DNA from: Planctomycetota bacterium
GTDB lineage: Bacteria; Planctomycetota; Planctomycetia; Gemmatales; Gemmataceae
Reading direction: 5' to 3'
Assembly: GCA_016873095.1 (NCBI GenBank)
Contig: VGYC01000005.1
Span: 1 to 64,000, forward strand
DNA: 64,000 nt
A program made the translations under genes and the position numbers. Shown here piece after piece: positions 8,101 to 16,150 of this stretch (the first letter of the stretch is position 1; every line of letters begins with the position of its first letter). Under the pieces are notes generated by a model, which made no database searches, had not been told where the DNA came from, and saw nothing but the letters and a program-made list of their open reading frames with translations.

Positions 8101-9942
8101 GATGCGGCACACAGGACAGGTCGAGGGGCGATCTCCTTCGAAAGCATTTACCGTGCGTTGAATCTGCAGGTCATCCACACCGATCTGCTTGAGGGAAAAC
8201 GCCGCGGCAATGGCATCATCGATGCGGCCGCGGCCAAGTGCTTCGGCAACGCGACGCACGCGGGCGTCGCCAGGCGGCCCGGCGTCGTTCAACAGCCCGC
8301 GTGCCGCCGCCAGCCGAAGTTGCGGTAGCGGATCGGCCAGCGCCCGCCACAAGAGCGCATCCGCCGGCGCCGATCGCGCCGTCAGCGGCTGGATTGCCGT
8401 CAGCCGCTGAATCGCCCAGCCACGCACCGCTGGCAGCGCGGAGGCAAGCAGCGTCTCGGAAAGCTCGGCGTAATCCAGCACCTGATAAAGCAGTTCCAGG
8501 CAAGCCGGTTCCGGTGCATCGACCTGGTTCGCTCGAGACTGACCTTGCAGCCAGCGAAGCAGGCTGTCCCTGTCGGGGCGAAGCAACTCGCCGTGCGTGG
8601 GGACTGACGGCGAAGCGGCGACGGCGGGCCGTTTCCGTGTGCAGATCGAATAGGAAACATCCCCCTCCCCTGGGGCGCCAGCATCGTCGATGATCGACGT
8701 CAACGGCCCGTCGTAGATGATCTCGTCTTGCGGAATCGTTGTGTCCAGTCTGGCCCCGCTAGCTCGGCGCACGACGATGTCGAGGTCGCCGGCCGCTTCC
8801 CCCGCATCGATTAGCACCTTGGCAACACCGCCGGGAGCCCGGACGGCGACGGCGGCTGCCACCGGCGCGGTCGGCGGCGCCACCAGCCAGGCGCGCAACT
8901 CCGCCACCGAACCGGGCCGGCGCCGCGCATCCCAGTGGAGCAACTGCCGGAATAACCCCAGCACATTGCCCGGCCAGCCGTGTACGAGTGCATCGGACGG
9001 CACACCGAGTTGCTCGGCCCAGTTGCGTGCATGGCTTGGTGGCACGGAGCGCAACGACCGCTCCATGGCGGCGTAGTGTTCGCGCTCGAGGTTTGCCCAG
9101 CCTCGGCCTTGCACCGCGGCGATCTTGCCCGGATCTTCTCCGGTGAGAAGGTAATAACCAAGGCAGCCCCATGAGAAGAAGTCACTACGTACATCCGGCA
9201 GCCGCGACGACGTGACACATTCCGGCGCCGCGAAGCCGGGAGCGTAGCGGGGCGGCGGAAAGAATTTTTGCCACCGCTCGCGAACTCCGTCGGCGAACGG
9301 CGCATCGACAGGCCAGACGGGCAGACCAGCCGCGCTGCCCGGAGGCGTCAGCACCATGTCCGTGCCGACGAAGTGGACGCGATTGGTCCGATCCACGTAC
9401 ATCGCGGCCGGCGTCAAGCTGTTGATCACGAGGCCCCGTTCGTGAGCCTGGCGAAGAAACTCCAGGGACTCGGCCAGCACCGACAATAGCGACGCCAGCG
9501 GCAGAACCTGCTTTTGCCATTCATCCAGGCGCAACCCGTGGGGATGCGCAAGGACGATGACCGGTTCCCGTTCCGCGGCGTTCACGGCCAGGGAATCGCG
9601 CGAGTTGGCGATTTCGAAGAAATCGACCGGTTCGGGCCAGAGCCGGCTGTGCCGTCCGCCGAGAATGCCGCGCGCTTCCGCCCGGGCCATCGCCCGCCGT
9701 CCCGCCACGTATTCCGCATCGTCCGCGTGCGAATATTGAATGGTCCGAATCAGGACGTCCAGCCATTCCTTGTCGTCGGTCTCACGCGGTCTCTTGGACG
9801 TGAAGTCGAAGTTGTAGAGTACCTTCTTGCCCGAGTACAGACCCGACCAGGCGGTCTCGCAAACCACACCGGTGACGAGATATCCACCCGGCTGATCCCC
9901 CGCGCCCGATCCGCTCAGCCGCTCGCCGACGTGGAGCCTCAT
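5122..9942 (-). CDS. giant pseudokinase / zinc-finger repeat / membrane protein
   Basis: This 1,606-residue protein begins with a kinase-like domain (about 25-370). The N-lobe is hard to align. The catalytic loop reads INSLTPAAMYVD where HRDLKPxN is expected, so the catalytic Asp, Lys and Asn are gone and no DFG is visible. The APE equivalent (FAAPEC) and the following SDFFSWGCLGYYLLTG remain, so the fold is probably kept without catalysis. Helical, HEAT-like sequence follows, punctuated by three C2H2-type motifs near residues 607, 805 and 1033 (CPVC, CSEC or CPRC, then HLRAAHG, HLRRAHG or HLWDCH). Another CPHC lies near 1134. Two membrane helices lie near 1200-1247, and a C-terminal domain carries a final CPEC. 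I chose the ATG at 9942; an upstream in-frame GTG at 9993 is an alternative. An active-looking kinase gene lies nearby. Function is unknown; a membrane scaffold is my inference. Confidence 0.85.
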   Translation of the reverse strand: MRLHVGERLSGSGAGDQPGGYLVTGVVCETAWSGLYSGKKVLYNFDFTSKRPRETDDKEWLDVLIRTIQYSHADDAEYVAGRRAMARAEARGILGGRHSRLWPEPVDFFEIANSRDSLAVNAAEREPVIVLAHPHGLRLDEWQKQVLPLASLLSVLAESLEFLRQAHERGLVINSLTPAAMYVDRTNRVHFVGTDMVLTPPGSAAGLPVWPVDAPFADGVRERWQKFFPPPRYAPGFAAPECVTSSRLPDVRSDFFSWGCLGYYLLTGEDPGKIAAVQGRGWANLEREHYAAMERSLRSVPPSHARNWAEQLGVPSDALVHGWPGNVLGLFRQLLHWDARRRPGSVAELRAWLVAPPTAPVAAAVAVRAPGGVAKVLIDAGEAAGDLDIVVRRASGARLDTTIPQDEIIYDGPLTSIIDDAGAPGEGDVSYSICTRKRPAVAASPSVPTHGELLRPDRDSLLRWLQGQSRANQVDAPEPACLELLYQVLDYAELSETLLASALPAVRGWAIQRLTAIQPLTARSAPADALLWRALADPLPQLRLAAARGLLNDAGPPGDARVRRVAEALGRGRIDDAIAAAFSLKQIGVDDLQIQRTVNAFEGDRPSTCPVCRIELTGRDRPEHLRAAHGYIDVFGALLPRDVALDRLWDRVFTSADAQAHAQLLELAGADEDRAQRYCAFLEMAVRARFAVPAGQREIAESLTPFDGLVSCLGRTVDASLFAGLLRCSDSRLRQIGRKLMLPALTAAIRGSKLSVADLRLLLDKLVPDDLLEEKILLCLHLPGLGLEEAMAHACLVELQQERPVFCSECRTRIRLIDLETHLRRAHGIFEYRGVRRPFAEMRALLLERICTASPDTSAWRTLAEIARDRHPQEADARLLHWLGQKLRDVPRDARSGMIAGLGEVLAGSGDGGRLIPALLRPHKLPGIQALQRWLALEIAARLRPPIDVLLMEAVLPLLSDKYVPREARLSATAALIRAVGKNGPEARRVLQAAVAGAGKLRAIEKLRQLEQLVGQAAEIDRLSAELEDQVRMDCPRCGVQLRRAQMVDHLWDCHRLMLDGRRVREPWRLMEDWLEDYRLEKDLSVLERCQSLAHKLDPGTGGRRLQRLMLRHGIEDRQALSSLLERAREKHASLCPHCYGRVPCVPPPPEPELTQSDDALEGFGYRLEVSDAGLFPRLRIESDDEVLYDGREPGRVLTRNGALALFIGPIVLAGFLVAELLSGGRLPIAAALVLATGLGLLLSGLIYLAWPAPDMAADRLVNWAWLRLASELFPDRPGPAEADYLAGLARISHDHGDRMQRAAPLEHCREIVDRMARDNAAYVPHLAALWRLSAEDEIYRGDDPCRAIAEQVGRCFAGRMPLTYAGLLLQDLASRAAENSPTWTRGQLNRLKIMLCDRAFAAGVQLPTLVDLGLVVPALKKLLATDDLEGLAQLHYLWLMQANGPWERIGRAVSAFELAATPKVGGRALDAYPDLLLAVEGAPLTLCQRGVWFQDVLFTVMPATIEVLSRRNQQRGGYELVIGTERFWFEDSPENYARLLEKWFRYFFKDFVVQAGADTGYRSAEGIRNLLARNGVSCPECKTVILPRPGEIGITADEKIVATWI

Positions 9943-9948
9943 TCTGCT

Positions 9949-9954
9949 AATATA
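9949..9954 (-). promoter_or_regulatory. candidate -10 element of the giant pseudokinase gene
   Basis: TATATT on the minus strand ends six nucleotides before the ATG at 9942. This is the same spacing as the TATAAT before aroC and would again give a leaderless message. No convincing -35 was found at the expected distance. Confidence 0.3.
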
Positions 9955-10106
9955 ACGCAACCGCAACCGGTTGGGAGCGATCGCTGACTGCACGTAGCCG
10001 CGATAGGTGCTGCCGAGAATTGAACCATGCGAAAAAGTTGTAGACGGACGCTGGCGGAAAAAGTACCCCTGACAGAGTAGGGACGTCGTCCACGAGGAAT
10101 GCAGTC

Positions 10107-10454
10107 ATGTCAGACACGCCGCTCGTCGGTGCGGACCATCGCGATGGGCTTCCGCCATTTCATTTCGGCTGCGCGACCGACATCTTTCCGCTGGAGGAAC
10201 TGAGCGCATTGCAGGAGCACGGCCAGCTATTTGAAGCGCTGGCCGCCGGAGCCATACCGCCGACGACGCCGGAACACCTGCGATTCTTGCGCGTCAATCG
10301 CGAAGAAATCGAGCCGGCGACCATCGAGGAACGCGCCTGGCTGCGCCTGAAGGGGCGACGGGAATTCGAAGCCGAACGCGCTGCCGCGGTTCCGCCGCCG
10401 CCCGCCGAGGACTATGGCATCATTGAGTGGGACAAGGAGAAGTGCTGGTGGTAA
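10107..10454 (+). CDS. DUF413/MaoP-like small protein
   Basis: A 115-residue cytoplasmic protein. The core pattern resembles the DUF413 (macrodomain Ori protein MaoP) family: FHFGCATDIFPLEELSALQE, then HGQLFEALAAGAIPPTTPEH, RFLRVNREEIEP, and ATIEERAWLRLKGR. The C-terminus is acidic with Trp (EWDKEKCWW). In enterobacteria MaoP helps organise the Ori chromosomal macrodomain; whether that role holds here is unknown. GAGGAA lies upstream of the ATG. It converges on the kinase gene, with 22 bp between the stops. Confidence 0.65.
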   Translation: MSDTPLVGADHRDGLPPFHFGCATDIFPLEELSALQEHGQLFEALAAGAIPPTTPEHLRFLRVNREEIEPATIEERAWLRLKGRREFEAERAAAVPPPPAEDYGIIEWDKEKCWW

Positions 10455-10476
10455 ACCCACAGCGACTCGCAGGCAC

Positions 10477-11547
10477 TCACTCGGCCAGCATCACCGCCGT
10501 CAGCGCCTTTTGCAAGCTCTCCGCGTCGGCAAAGCGCTTCTCCGGCTGAAAGTCGAGACAGCGCTCGATGAGCCGGCGTAGTTCGGGACGACAGTTTCCT
10601 TCCAGCAGCCTGGTGTCCAGGTGGACGGCACGCGGCTGGTTCTTGCCCAGCGACATGCCGAGGAACTCGGCGGGGGCACGGCCAGTCAGGAGATGGAAGA
10701 GCGTGCTGCCGACGGTGTAGACGTCGGCAGCCGGCGTCAGTGTGCCGTAGGGTTGCTCGCATTCAGGCGGGCAGTAGCCCGGCGTGCAGGCGCCTTGCAA
10801 CAGCTTTTGTCCCGTGTCCAGGTTCAGGAGCTGGCAGCCGCCGAGGTCGAGGACGGTGACACGATCCTGGTCCGTCAGCAGCAGGTTGGCGGGTTTCAAG
10901 TCCTGGTAGATGAGCCGCCAGGTCATGCCGGCACGCATTGGCCTCGGCTCATGCAATGTCTGCAAGACATCGACCACTTGCTGCATGATGCGTAGACTGC
11001 GCGCTTCGGAAAGCTTCTGTCCAGGCTGGCTCTTGAGAAATTCTTCCAGCGTTTGCCCGGCGATGGGCTCCATGATGAGATAGGGCTCGCTGTTGATCAT
11101 CTCCGGATCGTCGAAGGTCCACTGGTCGCCTTCCTCGGTGGCAAATGGACCGGCGAGTAGCGGATTGGTGTCGAAGACAAAGTCGTTGGGATGCGGCACC
11201 GCGTTACAACCGGCGTTGCGCAGCAGCACGAGGATGCGCCGCTCCATCTCCAGCGTCTTGCGCGGCAAGCGCAGCTGATTGGTGAAACCTTCCTGGTCGC
11301 GAACCCGAGCGTACGGAACCACGTCGTAATGCAGGATGCTCTTGATGAGGACTTCCGCACCGGTGCGCTGATCCTGCCCGGTGAGGAGAAGGCCCATGCC
11401 GCCGGAGGCGAAGAAATCGAGCACGCGATAGCGGCCGGCGAGCGGCTGGGCGATGGCGTACACCCGCCCGCGGTTGTCGCCGCGCGGCACCTCAGCCCGG
11501 ATGAACGACCGCCCGCCCCAGCTGAATTCCTGCCCGCGAGTGTTCAT
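10477..11547 (-). CDS. serine/threonine protein kinase
   Basis: A 356-residue soluble kinase with no membrane helix. The glycine-rich loop is at FFASGGMGLLL (near 45), and the ATP-binding Lys is probably in AEVLIKSILH. The catalytic loop is YQDLKPANLLL (near 213), with HRD changed to YQD but Asp, Lys and Asn all kept. DLGG replaces DFG, PGYCPPE replaces the APE region, and DVYTVGSTLFHLLTG is subdomain IX. It ends soon after subdomain XI (PEKRFADAESLQKAL), so there is no extra sensor domain. The ATG at 11547 is preferred over a TTG at 11556. It shares a strand and region with the pseudokinase gene; a substrate or regulator relation is possible but unproven. Confidence 0.9.
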   Translation of the reverse strand: MNTRGQEFSWGGRSFIRAEVPRGDNRGRVYAIAQPLAGRYRVLDFFASGGMGLLLTGQDQRTGAEVLIKSILHYDVVPYARVRDQEGFTNQLRLPRKTLEMERRILVLLRNAGCNAVPHPNDFVFDTNPLLAGPFATEEGDQWTFDDPEMINSEPYLIMEPIAGQTLEEFLKSQPGQKLSEARSLRIMQQVVDVLQTLHEPRPMRAGMTWRLIYQDLKPANLLLTDQDRVTVLDLGGCQLLNLDTGQKLLQGACTPGYCPPECEQPYGTLTPAADVYTVGSTLFHLLTGRAPAEFLGMSLGKNQPRAVHLDTRLLEGNCRPELRRLIERCLDFQPEKRFADAESLQKALTAVMLAE

Positions 11548-11557
11548 CAGGCCCAAG

Positions 11558-11607
11558 TCCGCTATTATTTCAGTGCCTAAAATCCGCTATTCCTTCAGTG
11601 CCTCAAA
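11558..11607. repeat. 25-bp tandem duplication at a gene end
   Basis: Two adjacent 25-nt copies (11558-11582 and 11583-11607) differ at only a few positions. The second holds the last codons and stop of the 11587-12132 gene; the first lies in the spacer before the kinase start. It looks like a slippage duplication of that gene's 3' end. Confidence 0.75.
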
Positions 11608-12132
11608 AAAACCGTGCGGCGTCCACTCCAGCCAGCCGATACCATCCTCACGCACCATACCCCGGCCCTTGCTGGCAAGAAACCGCCTCGCAGTATCGAC
11701 GACAAGATGTCCCGCGTCATCCTCACAATGCCTCACCTTCAGGCAGAAGGCGTAAATCTCGACGACTTGCTTGAGATGGCCGCGAACAAGAGCAGCCTTT
11801 GGCTCTCTGCGGCCCTTCAGGAAGTCTTCCAGCTGCTCCTGTACCATTCCTTCGACGATATCGGGCCCCACGATGCGGTCCAAAACGATGGGCACATCGC
11901 CAGCGCACGACTTTCCGGAATCCCTGAGCTTATAGGTCAAGTGATAGAGGGAGGATCGGGACTCCCTGCCGGCGTTTCTGGCCGATAGCCTGACCTTGAC
12001 GAATGCGAAATGATCGTCGAAGTAGTTGTAGCCGCGGTAGTCCGTGCAGTGTCTCTTGATGGCCTTCTGGAGCATGGAAGCTGAGAAGCGCGGAATACGT
12101 TCCTGGCAGTAAATGCTGATCCAGTGACTCAT
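11587..12132 (-). CDS. hypothetical protein
   Basis: I do not recognise this 181-residue protein. It begins MSHWISIYCQ, is basic in the first half (KAIKRHCTDYRGYNYFDDHF), and has a central segment VPIVLDRIVGPDIVEGMVQE suggesting an alpha/beta fold. It ends WLEWTPHGFFEAL. No signal peptide or membrane helix is seen. I chose the ATG at 12132 because the longer reading to 12228 is arginine/cysteine-rich with no family look. It lies about 40 bp upstream of the kinase gene on the same strand and may be co-transcribed. A genome-specific immunity or regulatory role is conceivable but unsupported. Confidence 0.55.
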   Translation of the reverse strand: MSHWISIYCQERIPRFSASMLQKAIKRHCTDYRGYNYFDDHFAFVKVRLSARNAGRESRSSLYHLTYKLRDSGKSCAGDVPIVLDRIVGPDIVEGMVQEQLEDFLKGRREPKAALVRGHLKQVVEIYAFCLKVRHCEDDAGHLVVDTARRFLASKGRGMVREDGIGWLEWTPHGFFEALKE

Positions 12133-12453
12133 GACATTGGTTTCGCAGTGACAGCGAGCTACGAGCCATCTTATTGTGGCGCACTTGGCGAGCGCAAGAT
12201 TCCGGGCGAATCTTCCGTCGAACCGCACGGGTGGACACCGGTTCTAGCGGTCTTCGAAGTACCTCGCGGTCACTTTCGCTCCCGGCTCGCCGGTCCATCT
12301 TCTCACCTTTTCGATTGACAGTCGCCAAAAAACTCCTTACGTTATTGCTAGGGTTCGATTTAGGGGGGAGTCCGCCCCTTGCCGCAGGCCAACACCCACC
12401 CGCCCATCGGCCATTCGCGGTAAGGACGCGCGGCCAACACAAGGGGGAGACCC
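12133..12453. other. intergenic region, 321 bp
   Basis: The only element I can support is the candidate promoter at 12315-12343 for the DUF1501 gene. Short readings on both strands lack start signals and family character. The part near 12360-12390 is G/C-tract rich (AGGGGGGAG followed by GCCCC) and could form a weak leader hairpin. Confidence 0.5.
12315..12343 (+). promoter_or_regulatory. candidate promoter of the first DUF1501 gene
   Basis: A perfect -35 TTGACA (12315-12320) is followed by 17 bp and TACGTT (12338-12343), a partial -10. The leader to the ATG at 12454 would be about 105 nt. The -10 matches at only three positions. Confidence 0.4.
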
Positions 12454-13764
12454 ATGCTGAATCTATTTGGCAAACGCAAGCATGCGACTTGCGACGGCGG
12501 CACGCGCCGTGACTTCATGAAGATCGGCGCCCTCGGGATGTCCGGTCTGATGCTGCCCGATCTGCTGCGCGCTCGCGCCCGCGCCAATCAGGCCGGCACG
12601 TCGACGCGCAACACGTCGGTCGTCTGGTTGTGGCTAGGCGGCGGTCCGACGCACGTTGAAACGTTCGACCCCAAGATGACCGCTCCGATGGAGTTCCGCA
12701 GCACCGTCGGCGCCGTGCAGACCAACGTCCCCGGCATCGAACTGGGCGGCGTGTTCCCGCGCATGGCCCGCGTCGCGGACAAGATGGCCTTTGTGCGTTC
12801 CTTCGCGCACAATAATTCCGGCCACGGCGGCGGCACGCACTGGGTCATGACCGGCTACGATTTCCCGCCGGCCGACAATGGCCAGCCGCAGAGCAAGCCC
12901 GGGCTCGGCTCCATCATGGCTCGCTATCGCGGCGCCAACAACTCCGCCACCGGCCTGCCCAATTACGTCCGCATCGGCGGCATTCTCGGCGACGGTCCCT
13001 CATGGCTCGGCTCCCCCTTCGCGCCATTCGACACCGCAGGCGATGCTCGCAACAACATGAATCTGCAGGTCACTCTTGAACGATTGGGCGAACGTCGCCG
13101 TCTCCTCCGCGGCTTCGACGGGCTCAATCGCCATATCGACCGCAGCGGTCTCATGTCAGGCCTCGATAGCTTCGAGACGCAAGCATTCGACCTCCTGATC
13201 AGCCGGGCCCGCGAGGTCTTCGACGTCTCCCGCGAAGAGCCGCGCACCCGCGACCTGTACGGCAACAACTCGCTGGCCCAGCAGATGCTGACGGCTCGCC
13301 GTCTGTGCGAGGCCGGCGTCGGCTTCGTCACGCTACACTTCGGCGGCTGGGACATGCACGGGCAGATCGCCCAGAGCATGCGCAATCTGGCGCCGCAGGT
13401 GGATCACGCGGTGTCAGCGTTCGTTCAGGACGTGCACCAGCGTGGCCTGGAGAATGACATCCTGCTGGTCATCACCGGCGAGTTTGGCCGCACGCCGCGC
13501 GTCAACGGCGGCGCCGGCCGCGACCACTGGGCCCCGCTGTCCACGCTCGCTCTGTCCGGCGGCGGACTCCGCATGGGCCAGGTCGTCGGCGAATCCACCT
13601 CCAAGGCAGAGGTGCCAAAGACCCGCCCCATCAGCCCGCAAGACCTCATGGCCACCGTCTTCCAGGTCCTCGGCATCCCGCAGGATCTGCAGTACAACGA
13701 TCAATCCGGCCGCCCGATGCCGATGGTCAACGGCGGCAGGCCGATCACGGAATTGGTCGGCTAA
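12454..13764 (+). CDS. DUF1501 domain-containing exported protein
   Basis: A 436-residue protein of the DUF1501 family, distant relatives of alkaline phosphatase/sulfatase folds and very numerous in planctomycetes. The twin-arginine signal is TRRDFMKIGALGMSGLML near residue 18. Family marks are VVWLWLGGGPTHVETFDPK, MAFVRSFAHNNSGHGGG, GWDMHGQI and ITGEFGRTPRVNG-GRDHW, which supply Asp/His residues that probably bind metal. It should act outside the cytoplasmic membrane, after export through Tat. It stands alone here, without the DUF1553 partner that often accompanies it. A strong terminator follows at once, so it is probably a single-gene unit. The enzymatic reaction is unknown. Confidence 0.93.
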   Translation: MLNLFGKRKHATCDGGTRRDFMKIGALGMSGLMLPDLLRARARANQAGTSTRNTSVVWLWLGGGPTHVETFDPKMTAPMEFRSTVGAVQTNVPGIELGGVFPRMARVADKMAFVRSFAHNNSGHGGGTHWVMTGYDFPPADNGQPQSKPGLGSIMARYRGANNSATGLPNYVRIGGILGDGPSWLGSPFAPFDTAGDARNNMNLQVTLERLGERRRLLRGFDGLNRHIDRSGLMSGLDSFETQAFDLLISRAREVFDVSREEPRTRDLYGNNSLAQQMLTARRLCEAGVGFVTLHFGGWDMHGQIAQSMRNLAPQVDHAVSAFVQDVHQRGLENDILLVITGEFGRTPRVNGGAGRDHWAPLSTLALSGGGLRMGQVVGESTSKAEVPKTRPISPQDLMATVFQVLGIPQDLQYNDQSGRPMPMVNGGRPITELVG

Positions 13765-13782
13765 AGAACGTTATCGATCCGC

Positions 13783-13818
13783 AAACGTCCATGGTCCTCG
13801 GGGACCATGGACGTTTTT
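13783..13818 (+). terminator. rho-independent terminator
   Basis: A perfect 15-bp stem (13783-13797 with 13802-13816) closes a TCGG loop and runs into TTTTT (13814-13818). It follows the DUF1501 stop by about 20 bp. The arm also begins with AAA, so it can work in both directions and may end transcription of the convergent BrkB gene too. Confidence 0.92.
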
Positions 13819-13984
13819 CATTTGAAGAGGCCTAGCACGACTCATTTAGGGCTGCAAGTAAAGAGGAATGCAACCGTGATTTGTTTCAGCCACAATGGCA
13901 CAAAACCGGTCAGGTTGTAGCGACAGTTCCGGCCGCGGCGTAGGGTAAGGTTCCTTGCTCGCGGGCCATGGACTCGAAGGCAAC

Positions 13985-14920
13985 TCACGCTCGCCGGTCG
14001 GTTACGGCCAGGTCGGCAATGCCTTTTCTTGCGGTGCGATTCTTGGTAACGACTTCGGCGCGATCCTCGCGCAGCTGAGGATGACCGTACGTGCGTGCGT
14101 AGACTTGCGTGAACTCGGCGCCCAGAAGAAATATCTGCGACGAATAGTAGACCCAAATCAGTACGACAACAAGGGACCCGGCCGCGCCGTAAGCAGAAAT
14201 CCAGCTGCTATGCGTCAGATACAGGCCAATCAGGAACTTGCCGATGCTGAAAAGCGCAGCGGTCGCGGCCGCACCCACCCATACGTCTCGCCACGCCATC
14301 TCGACATCCGGCAGCAGCTTGTAGACCATGGCGAACAGCAATGTAATGAAGCCGAACGAGATCAGCCAATCGATGGCCTTCCAGAGATAGATTTCGCCCG
14401 GCAAGTCGGCAGGGGTCAGGAAGGTCGTCAGCGCGGACAGGGCAGTGCTGACGACCAGCGATACCAGCAGCAATAGGCCCACGCCCAGGACGACCGCAAA
14501 CGACCAGAAGCGATCCTTGATCGTCAGCCACCAGCCGCGTCCAGACCTGGTTTTGACGCCCCACACGAAGTTGAGCGCCTGCTGCAGCTGGCTGAACAGT
14601 GCCGTCGCCGAGATGAGCAAGACCACGACGCTCAGGATCGTGGCGACCATGCCGGAACCTGTCTCGGACGATTGCTGGAGAATGGCCTGGATGGCGTCAG
14701 CCACGCGCGGACCAACCGCGTTGCTGATCTCGCTGGAAACGTGGCCGCGTGCCGCCTCGTCGCCAAAAACGGCGCCGGCGATCGCGATGGCAATCAGCAA
14801 GAGAGGCGCGAGTGAGAATACGGAATAATAGGCGAGAGCCGCCCCGAGCTGGCACGTATTATCATGGTACCACTCTCGCAACGTCTCTTTCGTCAATTCA
14901 AGAAAGCCCGTCCACTTCAC
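13985..14920 (-). CDS. YihY/BrkB family membrane protein
   Basis: A 311-residue integral membrane protein of the YihY/BrkB (virulence factor BrkB, formerly 'RNase BN') family. It opens with the family's typical TKETLREWYHDNTCQLGAALAYYSVFSL, split here as TKETLREWY and QLGAALAYYSVFSLAPLL. About six helices follow; GAAGSLVVVLIWVYYSSQIF near residue 265 is characteristic. The C-terminus is short and basic. The GTG at 14920 is chosen because GGGGGGAG lies four bases upstream; the 40-residue extension to 15040 has no family match. The molecular role is uncertain, with transport suspected. Confidence 0.9.
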   Translation of the reverse strand: MKWTGFLELTKETLREWYHDNTCQLGAALAYYSVFSLAPLLLIAIAIAGAVFGDEAARGHVSSEISNAVGPRVADAIQAILQQSSETGSGMVATILSVVVLLISATALFSQLQQALNFVWGVKTRSGRGWWLTIKDRFWSFAVVLGVGLLLLVSLVVSTALSALTTFLTPADLPGEIYLWKAIDWLISFGFITLLFAMVYKLLPDVEMAWRDVWVGAAATAALFSIGKFLIGLYLTHSSWISAYGAAGSLVVVLIWVYYSSQIFLLGAEFTQVYARTYGHPQLREDRAEVVTKNRTARKGIADLAVTDRRA

Positions 14921-14924
14921 GGAT

Positions 14925-14932
14925 CTCCCCCC
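14925..14932 (-). promoter_or_regulatory. ribosome binding site fixing the brkB-like GTG start
   Basis: GGGGGGAG on the minus strand lies four nucleotides before the GTG at 14920. No comparable site precedes the in-frame ATG at 15040, so it decides the start. Confidence 0.65.
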
Positions 14933-15123
14933 GTCAGTTGCCGAAGTCGTTGTCTCAATTCTGCAAGAAACCTGCAAAACACGTGCCGCTGCCAAAAGAC
15001 TTGTCAATGCGGAGACAGACGGTCGCCTGGATGGATTCACTCACCGCAATTCGCCGAGTGGGAACAGCCGCGTAGGATATTCCTGGTCGTGTTCGCCGCG
15101 TGCCCCGAATCAGGAGAGACCCC

Positions 15124-16149
15124 ATGCCTAAGTCAATACGCGTCGGTGTCATCACGCATTCGCGTGGACCGCATCTGGAGTTGTATCTCGCCGGTCTGGC
15201 GGCGACGGCGGAGGTAGAGGGCGTGACCATCGCCGATGCCAGCGGCGACACCACGGCGGCGGCGCGGAAGATCCTCGGCAAGAAATTCCAGGGGGCGGTC
15301 AAGGATTATCGTGACCTGCTACGGAAGAATCCGCCGGCCATGGCCCTGGTTACGATGGAGGCGAGCCTGTCGCCGCCGGCCATCGATGCGGCGCTCGACG
15401 CCGGCTGCCATGTCCTGTCCGAGAAGCCGGCCTGCGTGCGCGTCGAGGATTTCGAGAAGCTGGCCCGCAAGGCTGACCAGAAGCACCTGCATCTCATGCT
15501 GGCCCTGGCCAACCGCATCCATGCCCCGGTAGCCGAAGCCCGACGGATCGTGAACAAGAAACAGCTCGGCAAGATCTACGCCATGGAAATTCACATCGTC
15601 GCCGACCAGACACGGCTGACCCGGCCGGCTTATCACAAGCAATGGACCGCCATCCGGGCCCGCGCCGGCGGCGGCCATCTCATCTGGCTCGGTATCCACT
15701 GGCTCGACCTGGCCATGCACATCACTGGGCTGCGCGTGCAGGAGGTGGCCGGCTTCGCCGGCGTGGTCGGCGGGCAGCCCATCGATGTCGAGGACTCGGC
15801 CGCCATCGCCCTCAACTTCGGCGAGCGCACCTTCGGCACCATGATCTCCGGCTACTACCTCGACCGCGGCTACCATTCACACATCAAGATCTGGGGCGAG
15901 CACGGCTGGCTGCGCCTGGCCAGCATCGAGGACGAACCACTCGAATGGCACAACAACCGCGACGGCAAGCTGCAACGCATCCCCTATCCGAAGGGGGACC
16001 GCGGCTACACGCCCTTCGTTCGCGCCGCCGTCCGCTCCAGCGCCGGCCTCGAGGCAGCGCCCATCACCGCCGCCGACGGCGTGCAAGTCCTCAAGACCAT
16101 CTTCGCTGCTTACCGGGCGGCGCAGACGGGGCGAACGCAAAAGGTTTGA
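15124..16149 (+). CDS. Gfo/Idh/MocA family oxidoreductase
   Basis: A 341-residue NAD(P)-dependent dehydrogenase of the glucose-fructose oxidoreductase family, usually acting on sugars, inositols or their amino/uronic derivatives. The N-terminal Rossmann strand (IRVGVITHSRGPHLELYLAG) has lost the usual GxGxxG. The conserved LSEKPACV gives the catalytic Lys-Pro near residue 103. GGGHLIWLGIHWLDLAMHITG near residue 182 carries the conserved His. GDRGYTPFVRA is near the end. AGGAGA precedes the ATG at 15124; the upstream ATG at 15100 lacks such a site. It has no signal peptide, so it is cytoplasmic. The weak nucleotide-binding motif leaves substrate and cofactor open. Confidence 0.88.
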   Translation: MPKSIRVGVITHSRGPHLELYLAGLAATAEVEGVTIADASGDTTAAARKILGKKFQGAVKDYRDLLRKNPPAMALVTMEASLSPPAIDAALDAGCHVLSEKPACVRVEDFEKLARKADQKHLHLMLALANRIHAPVAEARRIVNKKQLGKIYAMEIHIVADQTRLTRPAYHKQWTAIRARAGGGHLIWLGIHWLDLAMHITGLRVQEVAGFAGVVGGQPIDVEDSAAIALNFGERTFGTMISGYYLDRGYHSHIKIWGEHGWLRLASIEDEPLEWHNNRDGKLQRIPYPKGDRGYTPFVRAAVRSSAGLEAAPITAADGVQVLKTIFAAYRAAQTGRTQKV

Positions 16150-16150
16150 C

